A DNA stretch of 64,000 bases from 20CM-2-65-7 sp036522875 (lineage in GTDB: Bacteria > Gemmatimonadota > Gemmatimonadetes > Gemmatimonadales > GWC2-71-9), in assembly GCA_036522875.1 (NCBI GenBank), contig DATDEZ010000047.1, positions 107,360 through 171,359 on the forward strand. The letters are read 5' to 3'. How positions within the stretch are numbered: position 1 is the stretch's first letter; every line of letters starts with the position of its first letter. Below the pieces are notes generated by a model. That model was not told the DNA's origin. It was given only the letters and a program-made list of their open reading frames with translations, and searched no databases. Position numbers and translations under genes: made by a program. Of this stretch, positions 16,126 to 24,095 are shown piece after piece.

Positions 16126-18720
16126 ATGATGTCGCTGAGCCGTCCCGCCCGCGTGCTGGTCAGCATCGCCGTGATCTCGCTCCTGGCGATGGTGCTGGCC
16201 TACGCACTGCATCCCGGCGGTCCGCGCGCGCTGGCGTTCCTCAGCGACGTTTGCTGGACCTGGGCGGCTGCGTTCGCGCCCTTCTGTTGCTTCTTCACCG
16301 CCCGGACGTTGACGAACGTCGAGCAGCGGCGCACGTGGCGCTGGATCGGCATCGGGTGCGCGGCGTTTTTCCTCGGGCAGCTCTACTGGACCATCTACGA
16401 CATGCGCGTCGGCGCCGCACCGCCCTACCCGTCGCCGGCGGATATCGGCTTCATCGCGATCTATCCCTGCCTGATCGTCGGCATCATGACCCTTGTGCGC
16501 GGTCAGCCCGCGCGGCGCGCCGAGCCCGAGCTCCTGCTCGATACGGTGCTCGTGACGTTCACGGTGGGCGCTCTGACGTACGAGTACCTGCTCGAGCCCC
16601 TGCTGCTTGGGGCCGCGCCGGCGTCCACCGCGGGTCTCGTCGCCAGTGTCGGCTGGTCCATCGGTGCCGTCGCCGTCCTGTGGATGATTTTGATCCAGAT
16701 GATGCGGCGTCCGCTGTTTCCGCCGTTCACCGCTGCCCTCGTGTTGCTGGGCGTCTTCGCGCTCGAGGCGGGCAACGCGATCTACGCCGTCGTGGCGCTG
16801 CGCGGCACGTTCCACCCCGGCGGAGCCCTCGACTTGACCTGGGACGCCGGCCTGCTGCTGCTCGCCGGCGCGGCGGCGATCGCGCCGGACGACGCTCGCC
16901 ATGTGGAGCGCGGGGCCGCGACCAGCGGCGCGAGCGTCATGGGGCGCGCGATGACGCTGGTGATCGGCCTCGTCGGCATGGCGATGCTCGCCGTCATCGC
17001 GCTGCTGCGTGCCGAGCCACAGGCCGACGACGCTCTGATCCTGGGTGTCGGGTTCACGATCGTCACGGCGCGCGTGCTGTATTCGCTCGGCAGCGATCGC
17101 CGCTACGCGCACATGCTGGAGGAAGAAGTCGCCAATCAGACGCGCTCGCTGATGAGCTCGCTCGGCGCCACGGCGTCGGCGGAGCGCAATCTGCGGCTCG
17201 TCATGGAAGCGGTGCCGGATGCGATCACCGTCGTCGATCGCGACGGCTGGGTGCTCGATGAGAACAGCTCGGGTCGGGCCCTCGTGCGCGCGTTCCCGGC
17301 GGACGACGCGGAGGCGGGTGGCAATGACCGGCGTCCCGCGTTCGGATGGCTCAACGCGGTCGGCACGCGGATCGCGCGGGAGAATCTGTCCGCCGCGTTC
17401 GAAGGCGAGCTCCGCCGCTTCGAGGTACCGTTCCAGCGGCCGGACGGCAGCGACGGCAGCGGACAGGTGTTACTCGCGCCGGTGCGCGAAGGCGGGCGGA
17501 TACCGAAGGTGCTGATGCTGGTCCGCGACATCACGGAGCAACGCCGCGCGCAAACCCAGCTCCAGCAAGCCGAGAAGCTCGCGGCGATGGGCCAGCTCGT
17601 GAGCGGCGTCGCGCACGAGATCAACAACCCGGCCGCCATCATCTCCGGCTTCGCGCAGACGCTCCTGCTCGAGCAGCTGTCGCCCGACCAGCGCGAGACG
17701 GTCCAGATGATGTACGACGAGGCGACGCGCATCGGGCGGATCACGTCGAACCTGCTCGCGTTCGCGCGCGCCGGCAGCAAAGAGCGTACGCTCGTCGACC
17801 TGAACGAGATCGTACGGCGGACCTACGCGCTGCGCTCCTATCACCTCACCACGCTCAACATCACGGTCAAGCTTGAGCTCGACGAAAGCAGTCCCCGCAC
17901 CTGGGCGAACGGCTCGGAGATGCAGCAGATGCTGCTGAATCTGCTCATCAATGCCGAGCAGGCGCTGATGGAAGTGGCCGAGCATCGCGAGATCACGCTG
18001 CGCACGCGGACGGCCGGCGCCGGTGGCGACTGGGTGCAGCTCGAAGTCGCCGACACCGGCCCCGGGATTCCGCCGGAGATCCGCGAGAAAATCTTCGATC
18101 CGTTTTTCACCACGAAGCCGGAAGGCACCGGCACGGGCTTGGGGCTCTCGATCTGTTACGGCATCGTGCATGATCACGGCGGGCGCATTGCGGTGAGCTC
18201 CGCCCCCGGCCAGGGGGCCGTCTTCACGATCGAGATGCAACGCGACGCGCGCACGCACCAACGCATCACGCCCGCGCCGATGACCGTTCCCGCCGAGGCG
18301 CGCGCAGCCACGCGAACGCTGTCCGTGCTGCTGATCGATGACGAAGAGAGCCTCAGGCGGGCCGTCCTCAGCTTCCTGAAGCGACGCGGTATTCATGCGG
18401 TCGGCGTCGGCGACGGCGCGGACGGGCTGCGCGCCCTGGAGCGCGAGGACTTCGACGTCATTGTCTCCGATGTCCGGATGCCCGGCATGAGCGGCGGCGA
18501 GTTTCTCGATCGCTTGCGGCAGGATCATCCGGCGCTGGTGTCGAAGCTCGTGTTCACGACGGGGGACACCTTCGCGCCCGATACGTCGACCCTGTTGCGC
18601 GACTCGGGCGTGCCGTCGCTCGTCAAACCGTACGACTTCGCCAAACTCGAGCGCACCCTGTGGGACGTCGCGCGCGCCGACGGCGAAGGCGACGGCCGGG
18701 CGACTAAAAGCGCGGTTTGA
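16126..18720 (+). CDS. Hybrid sensor histidine kinase: membrane sensor, PAS-like, HisKA, HATPase, C-terminal receiver
   Basis: 864 residues from the first ATG of ATGATG at 16126, chosen because GGAG lies about 9 bases before it. The N-terminal 320 residues contain eight to nine hydrophobic segments and the signature P-Y-P-S-P-A-D-I-G-F. A PAS-like region follows (A-I-T-V-V-D-R-D-G-W). The H-box is G-V-A-H-E-I-N-N-P (His497), the N-box N-L-L-I-N-A-E-Q-A-L and the G-boxes D-T-G-P-G-I-P and G-T-G-L-G-L-S-I. A terminal receiver has L-L-I-D-D-E, phospho-acceptor Asp782 in V-S-D-V-R-M-P-G, and a C-terminal K-P-Y-D-F. No output domain follows, so it must pass phosphate on or work with an unlinked regulator. 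It is convergent with the usher gene and overlaps it by 17 bp. Confidence 0.9.
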   Translation: MMSLSRPARVLVSIAVISLLAMVLAYALHPGGPRALAFLSDVCWTWAAAFAPFCCFFTARTLTNVEQRRTWRWIGIGCAAFFLGQLYWTIYDMRVGAAPPYPSPADIGFIAIYPCLIVGIMTLVRGQPARRAEPELLLDTVLVTFTVGALTYEYLLEPLLLGAAPASTAGLVASVGWSIGAVAVLWMILIQMMRRPLFPPFTAALVLLGVFALEAGNAIYAVVALRGTFHPGGALDLTWDAGLLLLAGAAAIAPDDARHVERGAATSGASVMGRAMTLVIGLVGMAMLAVIALLRAEPQADDALILGVGFTIVTARVLYSLGSDRRYAHMLEEEVANQTRSLMSSLGATASAERNLRLVMEAVPDAITVVDRDGWVLDENSSGRALVRAFPADDAEAGGNDRRPAFGWLNAVGTRIARENLSAAFEGELRRFEVPFQRPDGSDGSGQVLLAPVREGGRIPKVLMLVRDITEQRRAQTQLQQAEKLAAMGQLVSGVAHEINNPAAIISGFAQTLLLEQLSPDQRETVQMMYDEATRIGRITSNLLAFARAGSKERTLVDLNEIVRRTYALRSYHLTTLNITVKLELDESSPRTWANGSEMQQMLLNLLINAEQALMEVAEHREITLRTRTAGAGGDWVQLEVADTGPGIPPEIREKIFDPFFTTKPEGTGTGLGLSICYGIVHDHGGRIAVSSAPGQGAVFTIEMQRDARTHQRITPAPMTVPAEARAATRTLSVLLIDDEESLRRAVLSFLKRRGIHAVGVGDGADGLRALEREDFDVIVSDVRMPGMSGGEFLDRLRQDHPALVSKLVFTTGDTFAPDTSTLLRDSGVPSLVKPYDFAKLERTLWDVARADGEGDGRATKSAV

Positions 18721-21436
18721 GCTGGACGACGAGGTCCGAGCGGCCGATGCCGTTCGGCGTCGGCCCAAGATTGAATTGCAGCGGCTCGGCGTCGGACGCG
18801 AGCGCATCGAGCACCTGCGGCTGGACCACGAGCTCGTAGTCCCCGGGCTTCACGCCCATCAGGTAGAAGGCGCCGTCGCTGAACGTGACGAGCGTACGCC
18901 GCGTGCCACTCCGCCGATCGATGAGATCGAGCGTCACGCCACCGACGCCCGAGCCGCTCCGGACGACCTTCCCTTCGATCACGCCCGATTCCACCACGGG
19001 AATGTCGAGACTGCGGAACCGGTTCGGACCCGGCACGATGCTCGTGCGCGCGAACAGCGGCACGAGCAGCGGGGACTCGAGCGACGCCGAATCGAGACTC
19101 ACGATCACCGGCTCGAACGGCACGAGATCCCAGACGTGATAGCTGCCGGTCGAATCGCTCCGCGCCGACAGCGAGCCGATGAAGACGCGCGCGTTTCCGA
19201 CCGCCGGCTCGCCGACGTCCCGGACGCCGTTGGCGTTCTCGTCGAGAAAGACGTGACCGGAGAGGCCGGACCGCTCGAGCGAGGGTCCGGGCGCCACGCC
19301 GAGCCGCTGCGTGCGGCCGTTCCACAGCACCGACCCCTGCAGGAATTGCGTCGCGCTGATGGGCTGCCCCGGCGGAGCGAGCACCGACGTCACCGCCCGC
19401 ATCGCCGGGAAGTACGACGTCAACGTCACCGTATACGTGAGCCCGCGGTCGCCGCGCAGCCAGCTCGCGCCGACCTCGAGCCGCACGCCCCTGCCGACGG
19501 GCCGCGCCGCGAACGCGGACCAGGCCGCAAGACCGGATTGCCGCTCGATCTCGGTGGTCGTGCGGAGGAGGACCTGACTCAAAAACGGCCCCCAGCGCTG
19601 CCGCGGCAGAACGAACGTCGAGATGCCGGCGAACTCGCGCGCCTTGAGCGCTCCCCCCGCCTCGGTGCGGACATAGGGCAGGAGCCGGATCTCCTCGGTC
19701 TGGATCGAGGCATCGAGCCGTGTGCGCGTCAGCGCGCTGCCGCCGGACCGAACCTGCTCGATTCGGCCGTCGAAAAAGAAGAAGCCGCTCGCCGTGCGCG
19801 GGCGCAGGAAGCCGGTGAGCGACCATTGCGACGACCGGCCCGGCAGCGTCAGCACGGGCGCCGAATCGTCCGCGAAATGGATGTATTCGCCTTCGACGTG
19901 GAGGTCGACCGACGGCTCGAACCGCAGCGCGCCGCGCGTGAGCCCGCCGCCGACGATTTCGCTCTGCAATGCCCAATCGTTCGTCGGATTCGCGACGACC
20001 GTGGCGTACGGATGAGTGCGATCGGGAAGCGAATCGCGCCAGTACTGATCGACACCCGCCTGCACCGTCCAGCGACGTGACGCCCCGTAACGCAGGTCGA
20101 GGTTCCCGGTCGCGTTGCAGACGATCGAGGGCTGGGGGCAGCGGCCGCCCCCGAGGCCGTACTCGAAGCGTCCCGCCGGCAGCAGCTCGTTCAGCACGCG
20201 ATACGTACGGTTGAACTCCCGGATTTCGCCGAACGGACCGTAGGCCACGAAGTCGACCGGATTCTCGCCGTAGCGCACCGGCAGGTCGATCGCGTAACCG
20301 CCCGACGCGTTGGCGGAATCGAACGCGACGAGCTCGCCGCCCCGATACGCCTCGACCGACCAGCCTGGATCGAGCTGGCCGGCATAGCGCAGCGATCCGA
20401 CGAGCGACGGGCGGACGTACGGAGCGTTGGTCAGCGCGACGCCCTCGATCGCACGGAGCCGCGGACCGGTGGACTGCACGTCACCCACGCGCAGCTGCTT
20501 CACCCAGCGATTGTCGCGCCACACGCCGGTCCACGACGCATCGAGATGGATCCTGCCGTCCTGTGCCGGTCCGACGCTCTGGGCCAGCATCTCCAGCGAG
20601 CCGCCGCCGACGTCGGCGCCGAGTCCGAACGTGTATGTCGACCCGCCCAGCGGGTCCGCGGAGGGCGAGAAGAGCGAGTAATCCGCGACGACACCGTCCC
20701 ACGACGGGCGCTCGAGACCCATCATCACGTCGGCGTGCAGAGCGTCCGGTCGCCGCAGGTACGCCTCCCGCGCGCCTTCACGCGTCAGCCGGCGGGCGAT
20801 CGGGAGACTGCTCGGATCGACCACGGTCGCCGTGAGCTCGGACCAGTCCACGGCGAACATCACGCCGAGCAGGTCGCCGAGGCGCTCGCTGCCCACGTAC
20901 AGCTCGGGTGACTCGAAGCGAATGAACTCCGGCTCGATGTGCACGCGACGGTCGCCGAACTCCATCGAGTCGCTCGCCGGATCGATCACAATGCGGCGAT
21001 TCCCCGGGTCGACGGTCGCTTCCAGCCGGCCATCGGGCGTCAGGCGATGGCGGATTTCCACGAGCTGAAAGAACTGCGAGAGCGGAATGAGAACTTCAGA
21101 CCGCACGCGATACGCTTGCACGGTCGCGCTCGTGATGCGGCCGATGCGCAGCTCGATCACGACCGGCTCTGGCGCCGTGTCGGCCGCCGCGTCGGGCGAG
21201 AGCGTCGTGTAGCGCACCGGGGCGTTGCGGCCCGAATCGGCGCTCGTGTCCGCCGCTTCCAAGTGGGAACGCGCGCGGCGGGCAGAGGGAGGGACGGGAG
21301 TGCGCGCCACGAAAATGGCCGGTGGCGGGCGCAGCGCATTGGCGGTTTGTGACGGGCTCGCCGTAGGAACGTCGGACGCAACGGCACCGAGCGTCAGGGC
21401 CGCCAGCAGCGCATGGGCCCCTCGGATCGGGTCCAT
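18704..21436 (-). CDS. Outer-membrane usher-like protein of a DUF4402 fibre system
   Basis: A 910-residue exported protein. After a signal region and a low-complexity stretch, an N-terminal domain (about residues 90-230) has usher-like features: I-P-L-S-Q-F-F-Q-L, S-P-E-L-Y-V-G-S-E-R-L-G-D-L-L-G and a D-P-S-S-L-P-I-A-R-R linker. A long alternating-residue beta-barrel region follows (about 240-720). C-terminal beta-sandwich domains are G-L-S-G-H-V-F-L-D-E-N-A-N-G-V-R-D-V-G-E-P (SdrD-B-like, about 735) and E-G-K-V-V-R-S-G-S-G-V-G (carboxypeptidase-regulatory-like). The size and layout fit fimbrial ushers (about 800-900 residues). The usher assignment rests on this pattern plus the chaperone and subunit genes immediately upstream; direct identity to PapC/CsuD is not obvious. 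It is the last gene of the leftward fibre operon. Confidence 0.72.
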   Translation of the reverse strand: MDPIRGAHALLAALTLGAVASDVPTASPSQTANALRPPPAIFVARTPVPPSARRARSHLEAADTSADSGRNAPVRYTTLSPDAAADTAPEPVVIELRIGRITSATVQAYRVRSEVLIPLSQFFQLVEIRHRLTPDGRLEATVDPGNRRIVIDPASDSMEFGDRRVHIEPEFIRFESPELYVGSERLGDLLGVMFAVDWSELTATVVDPSSLPIARRLTREGAREAYLRRPDALHADVMMGLERPSWDGVVADYSLFSPSADPLGGSTYTFGLGADVGGGSLEMLAQSVGPAQDGRIHLDASWTGVWRDNRWVKQLRVGDVQSTGPRLRAIEGVALTNAPYVRPSLVGSLRYAGQLDPGWSVEAYRGGELVAFDSANASGGYAIDLPVRYGENPVDFVAYGPFGEIREFNRTYRVLNELLPAGRFEYGLGGGRCPQPSIVCNATGNLDLRYGASRRWTVQAGVDQYWRDSLPDRTHPYATVVANPTNDWALQSEIVGGGLTRGALRFEPSVDLHVEGEYIHFADDSAPVLTLPGRSSQWSLTGFLRPRTASGFFFFDGRIEQVRSGGSALTRTRLDASIQTEEIRLLPYVRTEAGGALKAREFAGISTFVLPRQRWGPFLSQVLLRTTTEIERQSGLAAWSAFAARPVGRGVRLEVGASWLRGDRGLTYTVTLTSYFPAMRAVTSVLAPPGQPISATQFLQGSVLWNGRTQRLGVAPGPSLERSGLSGHVFLDENANGVRDVGEPAVGNARVFIGSLSARSDSTGSYHVWDLVPFEPVIVSLDSASLESPLLVPLFARTSIVPGPNRFRSLDIPVVESGVIEGKVVRSGSGVGGVTLDLIDRRSGTRRTLVTFSDGAFYLMGVKPGDYELVVQPQVLDALASDAEPLQFNLGPTPNGIGRSDLVVQLKPRF

Positions 21437-21439
21437 GGC

Positions 21440-21961
21440 CTACTGGTAAATCAGCGAGATGATGACGTTGCCCTGATAGATCCCCGGTTTGGCCGACAGC
21501 GCCGGATTCACCGTGCCGCCGATCCACACGAACATGTTGAAGTTGGGCGGAGGCCCGAGACGACCGACGGCGCCCGTGGACGGATCGAAGGTGTTGCCGC
21601 CGACAGGATTGTTGGTGGAGCGACGCCAGATCGCGGACGTCGCATTGAACGAGATCGGCATCGTCGAGCCCGGCAGCGCCTGGATGTTCGTCAGCGTCGT
21701 CGGCAGCGTGAAGCTGATGACCACGAACGCATTGGCGCTCCCGCTGACCTGCCATTCGCCCGCGTTCGCGGCGGTCGGCAGGATCGTGGTCGGCACGCCC
21801 TTGATCACGCTCCCGAACGTCAGGTCGTGCAACGTGGTGAGGGTCATGCCGGTCGTGACGACGACGGCATCGGCCGAGACGCTCGTGGACGACTGCGCGG
21901 CCCCGCAGACCGGCGGGACCGCGAGAAGCGCCAGCGTCAGCGCGGCCATTGCGAATTTCAC
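21440..21961 (-). CDS. DUF4402 secreted subunit (third pilin-like protein)
   Basis: 173 residues from a GTG at 21961 that overlaps the chaperone stop as GTGA. The signal peptide ends near C-G-A-A-Q. The mature part shows DUF4402 features: an early strand V-S-A-D-A-V-V-V, then L-T-F-G-S-V-I-K-G-V-P-T-T-I, V-V-I-S-F-T-L-P-T and a C-terminal G-I-Y-Q-G-N-V-I-I-S-L-I-Y. The last strand alternates polar and hydrophobic residues as in fibre subunits. It lies between chaperone and usher (3-bp gap to the usher), a position often held by a minor subunit or tip protein in chaperone-usher loci. Its middle loop (N-P-V-G-G-N-T-F-D) is longer than in the sibling at 22788-23249. Confidence 0.78.
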   Translation of the reverse strand: MKFAMAALTLALLAVPPVCGAAQSSTSVSADAVVVTTGMTLTTLHDLTFGSVIKGVPTTILPTAANAGEWQVSGSANAFVVISFTLPTTLTNIQALPGSTMPISFNATSAIWRRSTNNPVGGNTFDPSTGAVGRLGPPPNFNMFVWIGGTVNPALSAKPGIYQGNVIISLIYQ

Positions 21962-22791
21962 GGAACGACCAGCTGGACCGAGTCCCGCACGGCCGGTGCC
22001 TTGAGCAGCACCGCGGGATCGAGATCCTCGCGCTCGGTGACCAGCTCGTAGCGCAGCCAGTACCGGCCGCGCGGCAGCGGCGCCGCGAGCGCGGTCGCGA
22101 GACGCGGCTGCATCGTGAAGTAGACGCCGAGCGGCGAGTTGTACGTCGCGCGAACGGCGCCCGCCGAATCCACGAGCGTCTCCCGCACCGTGCCGATGAA
22201 TGCGGCGTTGCCTCGGCGCTCGAGCTTGCTCCAGGTGACGAGCGAGTCGCCGAGAATTTGCGCCCGCACATTCGAGAGCGTGACGCCGGTCGAGACCGCC
22301 CCCTTGCGATAATTGACGCCGATGATCGTTCGCACTTCGAGCGTGAGACCGACCTGGATCGCCGTCGTGTCGCTCGCCCCGGTGATCGGCACGCGCCCAG
22401 CCTGCGCGGCGATCATCAGACGGACCCAGTACTCGCCGTCGGCGAGGCCCGCCGGAGGACGCGCCAACAGACGCACGGTCTGTCGCTCGCGCGGGCCCAC
22501 GGTGAGCCGGCGCGGAAACGCCTGAATCCAAGCGAGCGCGGAGGGCAGCGTCGAATCGGGCGCGTCGACCGTGCGGAGTCCGATCGCGCCGGTCGAGTCG
22601 GTGACGGGATAGCCGAACAGCGTCGAAATCGTAACCTCGACGGGCTCGGTGCCCGGATTGTACAGCAGCACGGCGCCCGAGCGCACGCGATGATCGATGA
22701 ATACCGCATGCGGTGCGACCATCACGCCTTGGGCTGCCAACGACGCGGTGCCGAGCGCGAGCGCTGCGGCGAAGAGCAGAGCGCGCTTCAC
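21958..22791 (-). CDS. Periplasmic PapD-like chaperone of the fibre locus
   Basis: 277 residues from a GTG at 22791 that overlaps the previous stop as GTGA. A clear signal peptide ends S-L-A-A-Q. The mature N-terminus V-M-V-A-P-H-A-V-F-I-D, followed by G-A-V-L-L-Y-N-P-G-T-E-P-V-E-V-T-I-S, is the first Ig strand pair of PapD-type chaperones. P-R-R-L-T-V-G-P-R-E-R-Q-T-V-R-L-L-A and G-E-Y-W-V-R-L-M-I match the P-..-l.v.pg..q.vrv and eyr..l.. segments. A second Ig-like domain follows (about 165-277). It should cap the DUF4402 subunits in the periplasm and hand them to the usher. A simple Ig-fold secreted protein is the alternative. Confidence 0.75.
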   Translation of the reverse strand: MKRALLFAAALALGTASLAAQGVMVAPHAVFIDHRVRSGAVLLYNPGTEPVEVTISTLFGYPVTDSTGAIGLRTVDAPDSTLPSALAWIQAFPRRLTVGPRERQTVRLLARPPAGLADGEYWVRLMIAAQAGRVPITGASDTTAIQVGLTLEVRTIIGVNYRKGAVSTGVTLSNVRAQILGDSLVTWSKLERRGNAAFIGTVRETLVDSAGAVRATYNSPLGVYFTMQPRLATALAAPLPRGRYWLRYELVTEREDLDPAVLLKAPAVRDSVQLVVP

Positions 22792-23249
22792 AGGTATGTC
22801 ATCGTGAAGATGATTGTGGCCGTGTACGCACCGGCGCGCTGGTTCGCCGCCGGACTCACGGTGGCGCCCACGAAAACCGAGGCGGCGCCATTATTCGGAA
22901 TCGCGACGGTGAATGGCTGCTTCGGATCGAATCCCACTTGACTCCCAATCGACTGGGTCGCGGAATAGCCCGCGTCGCTCGATCCAAACGTGAGGGGCAT
23001 GACCGCGCCCGCCGGGCCGGTCATCGTCAGCGGCAAGACGAACGACAACAGCGCCGGCCCACCCTTTGGACCCTTGATGTTGAACTGCCCGCTGTTGACG
23101 GGATCGGTGCGGAGCACAACCGTCGGCACGCCCGGCAGAACAGTGCCGAAGGTCACGCCGCGCACGCCCGTGATGGTGAGCGGCTTGCCTTGCGAATGCA
23201 GCCGGCCACCGATCAGCGTGACGAGTGTGAGCAGCAGTACGCGTTTCAT
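22788..23249 (-). CDS. DUF4402 secreted subunit (second pilin-like protein)
   Basis: 153 residues from an ATG at 23249. An AAGGAGA Shine-Dalgarno lies about 9 bases upstream, which excludes the longer in-frame start at 23312. A short signal peptide ends R-L-H-S-Q. Mature features are V-T-F-G-T-V-L-P-G-V-P-T-V-V, L-S-F-V-L-P-L-T-M, V-F-V-G-A-T-V-S-P and C-terminal A-Y-T-A-T-I-I-F-T-M-T-Y-L. The strand pattern and C-terminal aromatic match the other two DUF4402 proteins here. It is the second gene of the operon, coupled by GTGA to the chaperone. The 85-bp gap to the first subunit gene could allow different expression levels. Confidence 0.78.
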   Translation of the reverse strand: MKRVLLLTLVTLIGGRLHSQGKPLTITGVRGVTFGTVLPGVPTVVLRTDPVNSGQFNIKGPKGGPALLSFVLPLTMTGPAGAVMPLTFGSSDAGYSATQSIGSQVGFDPKQPFTVAIPNNGAASVFVGATVSPAANQRAGAYTATIIFTMTYL

Positions 23250-23334
23250 AAAGAGCGTCTCCTTGCGACAGCGCCGGCAGAGGAATCTTGCATCCCCCTG
23301 CCGGCGCGCCATCAGCTCGACGCAACTACCTCGC

Positions 23335-23832
23335 TTAGTAGACCACCGTCATGGTGACCGAACCAGTATAGACACCAGCAGCCTGGTTCGTCGCGGGCTG
23401 CACCTGCGCGCCCACCCACACAAACAGATTACCCGAGCCGCTGAGCGTCGGGGTCGCGCCAGACGCCGGCGTGAAGGCAACGCCACCCGCCTGCGTCGCG
23501 AGCAAGGCGTAGATGCCCGTGTAGCTGACGATCGGCATCGTGTTCGCGCCGGACGACAGCGTGGCCGGCAGGGTGAACGAGAGCGTCACCGGGGTGCTCG
23601 CCTGGCCGGTCACGTCAAAGCGACCGCCATTCGTAAGATCGCTCGCGGCGACCGTCTTGTTCACGCCCGGGAAGACGTTCCCGAAGTTCAACTGCTGGGC
23701 GCCAATCACGTTGATCGGCGTCTGCACGCTTGCCGTCGCCGTGATGCTGGCATTGTTCGTCTGGGCCTGGAGCGTCGTGCCCGTCAAAACCAGGGCGGCG
23801 ACAGCCAGGGTCAGCTTGCTGATGGTGCGCAT
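23335..23832 (-). CDS. DUF4402 secreted subunit (first, probably major, pilin-like protein)
   Basis: 165 residues from an ATG at 23832, with AGAGGAG six bases upstream. The signal peptide ends T-L-Q-A-Q. The mature N-terminus A-S-I-T-A-T-A-S-V is a candidate donor strand, followed by L-N-F-G-N-V-F-P-G-V, V-T-L-S-F-T-L-P-A-T-L-S-S-G, V-W-V-G-A-Q-V-Q-P-A-T-N-Q and C-terminal G-V-Y-T-G-S-V-T-M-T-V-V-Y. It is first after the sigma-54-like promoter and has the strongest ribosome-binding site of the locus, so it is the likely main structural subunit. DUF4402 has no settled function that I know of; the pilin role is inferred from the neighbouring chaperone and usher. Confidence 0.8.
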   Translation of the reverse strand: MRTISKLTLAVAALVLTGTTLQAQTNNASITATASVQTPINVIGAQQLNFGNVFPGVNKTVAASDLTNGGRFDVTGQASTPVTLSFTLPATLSSGANTMPIVSYTGIYALLATQAGGVAFTPASGATPTLSGSGNLFVWVGAQVQPATNQAAGVYTGSVTMTVVY

Positions 23833-23851
23833 TTGGTGCTCCTCTTGATGG

Positions 23852-23868
23852 TGTCGAGCTGTTGGACA
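23852..23868. promoter_or_regulatory. TGTC-N9-GACA dyad, copy 1 (in the leader of the fibre operon)
   Basis: TGTC (23852-23855), nine bases, then GACA (23865-23868). It is the same dyad and spacing as the copies at 23950 and 24030. It lies downstream of the predicted start site. It partly overlaps a second inverted repeat, AGCTGT-TGG-ACAGCT (23857-23871), which could form a leader hairpin. Repression or autoregulation from this position is a guess. Confidence 0.5.
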
Positions 23869-23899
23869 GCTGGGAGGGCCATTCGGTCCTCCATCCTTC

Positions 23900-23931
23900 G
23901 TTGGCATTGGCAAAGCAAGGGTTATGCCAAC
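23900..23931. repeat. 8-bp inverted repeat overlapping the sigma-54-like promoter
   Basis: GTTGGCAT (23900-23907) and ATGCCAAC (23924-23931) are perfect inverted 8-base arms around a 16-base spacer. The right arm contains the -24 element on the minus strand, and the left arm covers the predicted start point. It may be an operator, or it may place a second, mirrored TTGGCA. Confidence 0.55.
23914..23930 (-). promoter_or_regulatory. Candidate sigma-54 (-24/-12) promoter for the fibre operon
   Basis: Reading leftward, the strand carries TTGGCA-N6-TTGCT, which matches the RpoN consensus (TTGGCACG-N4-TTGCW) at the critical GG and GC with the required 10-base spacing. Transcription would begin near 23903 and leave a leader of about 70 bases before the ATG at 23832. 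Three dyads with TGTC...GACA half-sites flank it, as expected for enhancer-binding-protein control. No RpoN activator is encoded in the window. Confidence 0.6.
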
Positions 23932-23949
23932 CGCCGATTTCCTCGTCAT

Positions 23950-23966
23950 TGTCAAAATTCTCGACA
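23950..23966. promoter_or_regulatory. TGTC-N9-GACA dyad, copy 2
   Basis: TGTC (23950-23953), nine AT-rich bases, GACA (23963-23966), flanked by T and A to give TTGTC...GACAA. It is centred about 55 bases upstream of the predicted sigma-54 start. A nested ATTCT-CGACA-AGAAT inverted repeat (23957-23971) overlaps it. Confidence 0.55.
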
Positions 23967-24029
23967 AGAATGCGGGAAAAACGGAAGCCAAGATAGGACT
24001 TATGGTTAGCACACGCAATGGCGAGTTGC

Positions 24030-24046
24030 TGTCAGATTAATTGACA
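24030..24046. promoter_or_regulatory. TGTC-N9-GACA dyad, copy 3 (candidate upstream activator site)
   Basis: The longest of the three: CTGTCA (24029-24034) and TGACAG (24042-24047) form perfect 6-base arms around GATTAAT. Its centre is about 135 bases upstream of the predicted leftward start, within the usual range for sigma-54 enhancer sites. It also lies about 150 bases upstream of the rightward gene at 24186, so it may serve both. Confidence 0.6.
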
Positions 24047-24095
24047 GTCATGGTGTGGGAGCGGCAGCACTTGGAATAACGTAACAGACTGATGC

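Noticed and set aside
24041..24046. TTGACA as a sigma-70 -35 box for the rightward small gene
   Set aside because: No -10-like hexamer lies 16-18 bases downstream (24063-24069 is G/C-rich). The hexamer is part of the TGTC-N9-GACA dyad instead.
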